Positions 56,499 through 64,000 of a stretch of 64,000 nucleotides of DNA are shown here, piece by piece. Within the stretch, counting starts at the first letter, position 1; each line of letters opens with the position of its first letter. The position numbers and the translations under genes were made by a program. The DNA is from Myrmaecium sp. VS I D KN 1 (lineage: Eukaryota > Ascomycota > Dothideomycetes > Valsariales > Valsariaceae): assembly GCA_019775845.1 (NCBI GenBank), contig JADQAV010000027.1:248001-312000 (forward strand). Reading direction: 5' to 3'. A model generated the notes under the pieces. The model saw only the letters and a list, made by a program, of their open reading frames with translations, was not told the DNA's origin and searched no databases.

Positions 56499-57800
56499 AG
56501 GGACTGAAACAGGATTAAAGGACGAGATGGAAGGAAGCGCAGTGTTTCCCACGGAGTTGAACTCCATTTGCATTGGTCTCGGGCGGTACGCAGGATGAGG
56601 ATGGTGGTCCCTAGGTTTAGCGAGTTTTTCTGCAGGTTCGGATACCTTTTCCCCTCTTTCAACCTGTCTCACTAGATGCTCTTCCCCCCTCCATTTTACT
56701 GTCCTTCTTGTTTTCTTTTTTGTCGCTTCTCGAAACGACATCGCAGAGCAATCGAGATCGCGTTGGATTTGAGGAGAGAGCTTGGCCTCTCGTGTAATCA
56801 GGAAGATCCAGAGATAAGCTGTATCAACCTCTGTTTCCTTCTCTTTTTTCTCACTCCTGCTGGATCTGCTTCGGTGTCCAGCTTTCGCTTGCGCTTTCGC
56901 TTTCGTTTCAGTCTGTACCGTTATAGTTATACTAGCGAACGTCGGAGTCATGTCGAGTGACTGGTTGGCGCTTCTTGACTCTCGGTCGCTATGAACAAAC
57001 TTGCAAAAGACAAAATTCAAGGATCACCGTTGTCGGTAGGTGTGTACGGCAAAAGCTTGTTCAAAACGTCTGCCTTGAAAAGCAGTAACTTGCTCATTGG
57101 CGCGGCGGCTGCTGCAGCATGACATTGCGGCCGCCGGATATCCTTTCCCTCCACCCCCCCTGCTTTCCTCACCCTCTTTGCCGCAACTCAGAGGTTATCG
57201 CCTTACTATGTCCGGCGGACGCGTTCACGCGACACGGTGCGTTAGCCTGCGGAAAAAGGACGCATCTGTTCGCCGCAGCCTTGGTCGAGCTTCCGGGATC
57301 TAGATGCTACGCCGCGGCGCACCCGATCCCGGTCACCTCTCCTCTGTCTCTTTCTTTGCAGGTCCGCTGCCCACCATGAGTATACGAGCGGATCATCCGT
57401 TTCTGTATAACTCCCTCTTTCGAGAAAGGGCAGGTTGGTGGATGCCTAAAATCGTCTCCGGGTGAACTGAAAGATTGGGTGCTTTCTGCAGGAAACCCTG
57501 ACAACGCTGGGTTTATACTCCCTCCCTTCCGCACACCCGCATAAGTTCCTGCTACTCTGCAGTAGGAGAACCTCCGGCGGGATATCATGTAGTTTAACCC
57601 CTTTCAACCCTGCTCGCTCGTTCAGTCTCTTCCACCTAGGTAGCTCACCTTGCTTACTGCATCCCATTCCCTCCCACCCCAGCCATTTCTAGTTTAACTT
57701 CTGTGAGGTTTGCAGGATGCGTAGACGATGATAAAGCTGCCCGCAGAACCTCATTCTCATCCGGAACCTTGAGCTCATTCAGACCAAGACCTTCGGTAAC
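56499..57800. other. Intergenic region between Dsk2 and the carboxylesterase
   Basis: About 1.3 kb holds the 3' region of Dsk2 and the promoter of the esterase. A CGCTTTCG-like run lies near 56885-56910 and a CCTAGGTAG motif at about 57635. No gene is seen. Confidence 0.5.
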
Positions 57801-59580
57801 ATGAAGAACCAGCCGTTTACATTGCTTCTGAGCCTCTTTCTATTTGCCTGTGCAGTCGCCGCCGTCGACCCCCTCGTTGATCTCTCTTACGCGCAGTACC
57901 GAGGCTCCGAGCGCGCCGACGGTGTGACCGCATGGCTCGGGTTGCGCTATGCAGCGCCACCGGTGGGTGAGCTGCGATTCGCAGCCCCCCAAGATCCAGT
58001 AAGAGAGGGTATGCGGGATGCGGACCAGGTACGGAGAGTGGCGCTGAGTTGATTCATGTTACTGGCGTTCGCGAGCTCACTTGGCCGTCCTTTCTTGCAG
58101 CACGGGCCGTTGTGTTTGGCAACAGGCGGTGGCGCCCCTGATGAGGTGACCACGAGCGAGGACTGCTTGTTTTTGGATGTATATGCGCCGTCGGACGCGA
58201 GCGAGGAGTCAGGACTGCCGGTATATTTCTGGGTAAGCGAGATGTGTCCGGTGGGTTTACATAAGTTGATGAGGTCGTAGATCCAAGGAGGCGGCTTCAA
58301 TGGACTCTCGAACGCCAACTACGACGGGGCGGGATTGATCATGGCGAGCGAGTATAACATGGTTGTGGTAACACATAACTATAGGGTCGGTCTGTACGGT
58401 TTCCTAGCTGGGGATCAGCTGCGAGAAGGAGGGAGTCTGAATAACGGGCTGAAAGATCAAAGAAAAGCCCTACAGTGGGTACAGCGACATATTAGCAAGG
58501 TATATGTAGCGTTTCCTAGGCCGCGATCACACTGCTGAAACAACGTCATAGTTCGGGGGAGACCCAGATCACGTCGTCCTAGGCGGAGGCAGCGCCGGCG
58601 CGGCATCGATAAACCTGCATCTGACGGCGTATGGAGGCCGGGATGATGGTCTTTTCCATGCCACAGCCGCTGAATCCCAGTCATTTGCAGCAATGAACAC
58701 GGTCGAAGAATCGCAATACATGTACGACAACCTCGTGGTTCGTACCGGATGCGCCAGCGAGATAGACAGCCTGGAGTGTCTCAGGAGCCTGGACGTATCA
58801 TTTCTGCAAACGCAGAACTTCAACTTACCGCTCCCAGGAGCGCAAGATCCGCCCCTGTACATGTACGGCCCGACCATAGACGGTGATATTGTGACGGACT
58901 ACACATACAGAGCCTATGAGGAGGGGAAATTCGTTCGACTGCCTGCCATATATGGTGATGACACGAACGAAGGCACGGTGTTTGTGCCGCGGAACACAAA
59001 CAGCCTTGCCGAAAGTAACACTTTCCTACATGATCAATTCCCGAACCTGGAGCCGACGCACCTCGAGATCATTGACGCCATGTATCCTGTTGCAGAGCAG
59101 TTCCCAGATTCCGGAGCCTACTGGCGGCAGGCAAGTAACGCCTATGGTGAGCTTCGATACATCTGTCCGGGCATATTTATAAGTGACGTTTATGCCCGAC
59201 TGGGAATAAACGGAAATTGGAACTACCGATGGGATGTCATCGATCCGGACGATGAAGCCGAGGGTTATGGGGTCATACATACGGTCGAAGTCAATGCGAT
59301 ATGGGGCTCTGAGTACACCAACGGAGGTGCGCCCAACAGCTATTATACGACGAACGCAGCAATCGTCCCGGTGGTGCAGGCATATTGGACAAGCTTCATC
59401 AGAAGTTTCGACCCCAATACGTATCGGCTGTCAGAGACGCCGGAATGGGAGGAATGGACGGTAGATGCAAAACAGAGGTTGAAGTTCAGGACGGATGCGA
59501 CAGAGATGGAGGATGTGCAGCAGGACCAGAGAGAAAGATGCAGTTATCTGAGCTCCATTGGAGTGGACTTGAAACAATAA
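57801..59580 (+). CDS. Secreted type-B carboxylesterase/lipase
   Basis: Four exons (57801-58028, 58101-58232, 58281-58499, 58552-59580) join in phase 0 to 535 residues; introns are 72, 48 and 52 bp. Residues 1-21 are a signal peptide (hydrophobic LLLSLFLFACAVAA), so the enzyme is probably secreted. Family landmarks: YRGSERADGVTAWLGLRYA, the EDCLFLDVYAP motif, the oxyanion GGGF, the nucleophile elbow GGGSAG with Ser207, the acid Glu333 in GDDTNEGT, and His436 in VIHTVEVNAIWG. Spacing matches Candida rugosa-type lipases (209/341/449). The residue before the nucleophile is Gly rather than the common Glu. The substrate is unknown; fungal members hydrolyse esters, lipids or cell-wall esters, and some act in toxin pathways. 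All catalytic residues are present. Confidence 0.93.
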
Positions 59581-60095
59581 GGAGGTAGATGACGAATATA
59601 TTGCTGGCTCTGGGTGAGGATTCTAAGTCGTAATTAAATGCCCTGGGGAGTCGAACATCATCATGTTCAAGTCATATATAGAATGAGTGCTATGTGGTTG
59701 TTGTGAACCATTCCCATGAGTGAACGGCAGGTACGTACTTAGTAAGCAGTGTGTACGCCACCATTCCGCATCCGGCTAGCGGATAGCGGCCGTCCGACAA
59801 CATCTCCATTTGTTCCTCAAGCACGTCCCATTGTCTTCCCAAGCGGTCTTTCAACACCATCACCGCCCCCGTCCTACGCCAGTGCAACGTCCTCTGAGCG
59901 TGCATCCTCTCCGGTTACTCTATGAGCAGTGCGCTATTCGGTTGATCGGATCTACCTGGCATCTGCTGGTCCAGCTCTTATCTCCTCTTCGATTGCCGCC
60001 GCGCCGCGCCGCCACCTCCTGCCCTCGAGGACGACGTATCGCGTTGACGTTGCAGAGCTAAGCGTCTGCAACCCCCGACTGGAATCTCGCTCACT
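59581..60095. other. Intergenic region upstream of RPB2
   Basis: About 515 bp holds the esterase 3' region and the RPB2 promoter. No clear TATA box. No gene is seen. Confidence 0.5.
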
Positions 60096-63000
60096 ATGGA
60101 TGAATACTATGATGAGGGGTATGAGAATGAGGACACTGTTATCACAGCGGAGGACTGCTGGGAGGTCATCACCGCGTTCTTTAACAAGAAGGGCCTCGTG
60201 TCGCAGCAACTCGACTCGTATGACGAGTTCACCCGGACCTCTCTACAGAACATTGTCGAGGACTTGGGCTCTGCAACAATAGAGGCGAATGTGCCGTATG
60301 ATGAGAACGATGAAGACCCAATAGTGAAGCGGCGGTATGAGGTGACGATTGGGCGGGTGAAGATGTCTAGGCCGCAACAGACCGAAGGCGATGGCACAGC
60401 GGAGTACATATTTCCCCACGAATGTCGCTTGCGGAACCTTACGTACGCCTCAAATATGATGGCCGATCTCACGACGCAAGTATCGGTCGCGCGCGAACAA
60501 TTTATCGATGCGGAGGAAGACGGAGCCAATGGCCCTGGTGCGAAGGAGCTAGTTTGGGAGCGCGAGGATATGCATGAGAACGTTGACTCGCAGGTTTTCA
60601 TTGGCAAGCTACCGGTGATGCTCAAGTCCGAACTCTGCGGTCTTCGCAACATTGCGGATGACGAACTCTACGCCCATCAGGAGTGTCCGTACGACCAAGG
60701 TGGCTACTTCGTCATCAACGGCAGCGAGAAAGTCTTGATTGCGCAAGAGCGAAGCGCGGCGAACATTGTCCAGGTGTTCCAGAAGAAACTCAGTCCAACT
60801 CCCTGGGTTGCGGAAATCCGAAGCGCTCTCGAACGAGGCTCGCGTCTTATATCATCGTCACAAGTCAAGTGGTTCGAAAAGTCTCAGCTACTGGAACGAG
60901 TGCCCGGTCCTTACGTTTACATCAATCTTCCATACATCAAGTCAGAGGTCCCAATGTCCATCCTGTTCCGCGCGCTGGGTGTCGTCTCTGATGAAGATAT
61001 CCTGAACCACATCTGTTACGACCGGGGTGATACCGCGATGCTAGAAAAGCTTAAGCCCAGTATCGAAGAGGGTGGCATGATCCAGGACCGCGAAGTTGCA
61101 TTGGACTGGATTGCCAAGCGTGGATCTGCGAACAACACCAAGGACAAGCGTCTGCGATATGCCAGAGATATCATGCAGAAGGAATTCCTCCCCCATATCT
61201 CTCAGAGCGAGGGAACGGAGACAAGGAAGGCTTTCTTCTTGGGCTACATGATCCATCGCCTGCTTCAGTGCGTCTTGGGCAGACGTGATGAGGATGACCG
61301 CGATCACTTTGGCAAGAAGCGCCTGGACCTTGCCGGTCCCCTTCTTGCTAACCTCTTCCGAATCCTTTTCATCAAGATGGTCAACGACCTGAAGAAGTAC
61401 ATGCAGAAATGTGTGGAGTCCGGTCGACCCTTTTCGTTGGCTCTGGGTATCAAGAACACCACCATTACCAATGGTCTGAAATACTCCTTGGCTACCGGTA
61501 ACTGGGGTGACCAGAAGAAAGCCGCTTCAGCAAAGGCTGGTGTGTCCCAGGTGCTCAACCGGTATACCTATTCATCTACGCTATCGCATCTAAGGCGAAC
61601 AAATACCCCTGTTGGGCGTGATGGTAAGCTGGCAAAACCTCGCCAGCTCCATAATACTCACTGGGGCTTGGTCTGTCCCGCGGAAACTCCGGAAGGACAA
61701 GCTTGCGGTCTGGTCAAGAACTTGTCATTGATGTGCTACGTCAGTGTTGGTTGGGACCACGAAGGCATCATCGATTACATGACTAGTCGGGGCATGGAAG
61801 TTCTGGAGGAATATGATCCCATGCTCTTCCCCACCGCGACAAAGATCTTTGTTAATGGTGTCTGGGTCGGAGTTCACAGCGATCCTACGAAGCTAGTGAA
61901 CCAAGTGGTCGGCCTTCGTCGCAGTGGCTTCATCAGCCACGAAGTCTCTTTGATCCGTGACATCCGTGAGAGAGAATTCAAGATCTTCACTGATGCGGGT
62001 AGGGTCATGAGACCCTTGTTCACTGTGGACAATGAGCCACTGAGCCCGAACAGAGGCAATCTCGTGCTCAACAAGTCGCACATTGATAAGTTGATTGAGG
62101 ATAAGGAGGTCATCACCGCTGGAATGAGTGATGCGGAAAAGAAGGACGTCCAATTTGGCTGGGACGGTTTAGTCAAGAGTGGTGCGATCGAGTTCCTAGA
62201 TGCTGAGGAAGAGGAACAAGCCATGATCGTCATGACTCCTCAGGATCTTGACGACCATTTGCGTCTGAAGTCAGGTACCTATGTCATTGACGATGCGGTA
62301 GACGATGATGACGACGATGACGATGATGTGGAGGGTAACAAGTTCAAGAAAGATCACACCAAGCGTGTGAAGCCCCCTCCGAACAAGTTCGTCAAGTTCT
62401 ACACTCATTGCGAAATCCACCCTAGTATGCTGTTAGGTATCTGTGCGAGCATCATTCCGTTCCCGGATCACAACCAGGTGAGCAGTATAGACACCTAGTC
62501 TTTCAGAGCCTGATACTGATGATTCATAGTCTCCTCGTAACACTTACCAATCAGCCATGGGTAAACAAGCCATGGGAGTCGCTCTCACGAACTACGCACT
62601 GCGGATGGACACCATGATGAACGTGCTTTACTACCCACAGAAGCCTCTTGCCACTACGCGCTCCATGGAGTATCTTAAGTTCCGGGATCTTCCTGCTGGT
62701 CAGAATGCCATTGTGGCCATCGCTACTTACTCTGGCTACAACCAGGAAGATTCCGTCATCATGAACCAAAGCAGTATTGATCGGGGTTTGTTCCGCAGCT
62801 TGTTCTACCGTTCTTACAACGACTCGGAGAAGAAGGTTGGTATGTCCGTGGTCGAGCAATTTGAGAAGCCCATGAGGAGCGACACGTTGAGGATGAAGCA
62901 TGGCACCTATGACAAGCTGGACGACGATGGTATTGTGGCTCCGGGTGTTCGCGTATCGGGAGAGGATATCCTTATCGGAAAAACGGCCCCCATCGCTCCC

Positions 63001-63924
63001 GATGCAGAAGAACTCGGTCAGCGAACACAATTGCACATCAAGCGCGATGTTTCAACACCTCTGCGTAGTACCGAGAACGGCATTGTTGATCAAGTCCTGC
63101 TCACCACCAATACGGAGGGCCATAAGTTTGTGAAGGTTCGAACGAGGACGACTAAGGTACCCCAAATTGGAGACAAATTCGCCTCCCGACACGGCCAAAA
63201 GGGTACCATCGGTGTCACGTATAGGCAGGAAGACATGCCCTTCACACGCGAAGGTCTTACCCCGGATATCATCATCAACCCGCACGCCATTCCGTCGCGT
63301 ATGACTATTGCTCACTTGGTCGAGTGTCTGCTCTCCAAGGTCGGTTCTCTCCTCGGTTCCGAGGGTGACGCCACGCCATTTACGGATGTCACCGTCGAGA
63401 GTGTCTCCAAGCTCCTTGAGGGCCATGGATATCAGAAGCGTGGCTTTGAGGTTATGTACAATGGCCACACTGGAAGAAAGCTAGTGGCGCAGGTGTTTCT
63501 AGGTCCAACATACTATCAGCGTCTTCGACATATGGTGGACGACAAGATCCACGCTCGTGCCCGAGGACCAGTACAAATCCTTACAAGACAGCCTGTCGAA
63601 GGTCGTGCTAGAGACGGTGGTTTGCGTTTCGGAGAGATGGAGCGCGATTGTATGATCGCCCATGGTGCTGCCGCTTTCCTGAAGGAGAGGTTATTCGAGG
63701 TCTCCGATGCTTATCGGGTGCATATCTGCGACATCTGCGGCTTGATGACGCCCATCGCCAACCTGAAAAAGGGTGAATTCGAGTGCCGACCATGCCACAA
63801 CAAGACCAAGATCTCGCAGATCCACATTCCGTACGCTGCCAAGCTGCTCTTCCAGGAGCTCATGGCGATGAACATCGCCCCGCGCTTATTCACCAATCGC
63901 AGCGGTGTCAGTGTGCGAGACTGA
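60096..63924 (+). CDS. rpb2: RNA polymerase II second-largest subunit RPB2 (1258 aa)
   Basis: Two exons (60096-62477 and 62530-63924) join in phase 0 across a 52 bp intron, giving 1258 residues (yeast 1224). RPB2 forms the wall, lobe, fork and part of the active centre of RNA polymerase II. Visible landmarks: the N-terminal [10 protein letters not shown] and [26 protein letters not shown], the fork region [32 protein letters not shown]-like [42 protein letters not shown] and [14 protein letters not shown]. The C-terminal clamp zinc site has Cys1194, Cys1197, Cys1213 and Cys1216. The intron sits between HNQ and [13 protein letters not shown], inside a highly conserved block. An unusual run of nine Asp lies in a variable loop before it. 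Complete and apparently functional; this is the marker best suited to identify the species. Confidence 0.98.
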
Positions 63925-64000
63925 GGCAACCAACGCGCCTGCCATCTCGCCTATTACGCTTCTCTCTATAACGTCTTCTCGCCTTTCTTCGTTCCTCTCT
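63925..64000. other. RPB2 3' flank
   Basis: Pyrimidine-rich sequence follows the TGA stop and runs to the window edge. Nothing else can be said. Confidence 0.5.

Overview
The window is nuclear DNA of a filamentous ascomycete (Pezizomycotina). Its genes have short GT-AG introns (mostly 48-100 bp), wide intergenic spaces full of pyrimidine tracts and microsatellites, and fungal-type proteins: a TINA-like spindle-pole protein, a LaeA-like methyltransferase, a fungal Munc13-like C2 protein and Dsk2. RPB2 and the TINA-like protein suggest Eurotiomycetes, but I cannot fix the genus. A 2.1 kb AT-rich transposon that has almost lost CpA and TpG shows that repeat-induced point mutation (RIP) has acted in this lineage.

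Layout, left to right. 0-13 kb: a small Cys-rich protein (+), a 1313-residue intronless coiled-coil protein (-), and a four-exon mitochondrial acyl-CoA dehydrogenase (-). 14.5-25.2 kb: an eight-exon LaeA-like methyltransferase (-), about 8.9 kb with no gene I can defend, and a second small Cys-rich ORF (-, tentative). 27.6-38.8 kb: an HPM1/METTL18-type histidine methyltransferase (-), a minimal bHLH factor (-), divergent from it a five-exon Munc13/C2 protein (+), and an MFS transporter (-) converging on the latter. 38.8-48.8 kb: a 5 kb spacer holding a 537 bp MITE-like element with inverted ends and an 8 bp target duplication, then a CBM48 protein (-) and a TINA/SSX2IP-like protein (-). 50.5-52.6 kb: the RIP-eroded Fot1/pogo-like transposon (inverted ends, TA duplication). 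53.2-64 kb: a zeta-crystallin-type oxidoreductase ending in SKL (-), divergent Dsk2 ubiquilin (+), a secreted carboxylesterase (+) and complete RPB2 (+).

Most genes are single-copy housekeeping or cell-organisation genes with no operon-like logic. No PKS, NRPS, terpene or RiPP core gene was found beside the LaeA-like gene, so there is no biosynthetic cluster in view. The least explained parts are the 16-25 kb gene-poor block, the two small Cys-rich proteins and the inverted-repeat element at 40.3 kb. Exon borders were set by reading splice signals and keeping frame; every spliced model given as a CDS closes in frame. I found no rRNA, tRNA, CRISPR or retroviral/LTR element.
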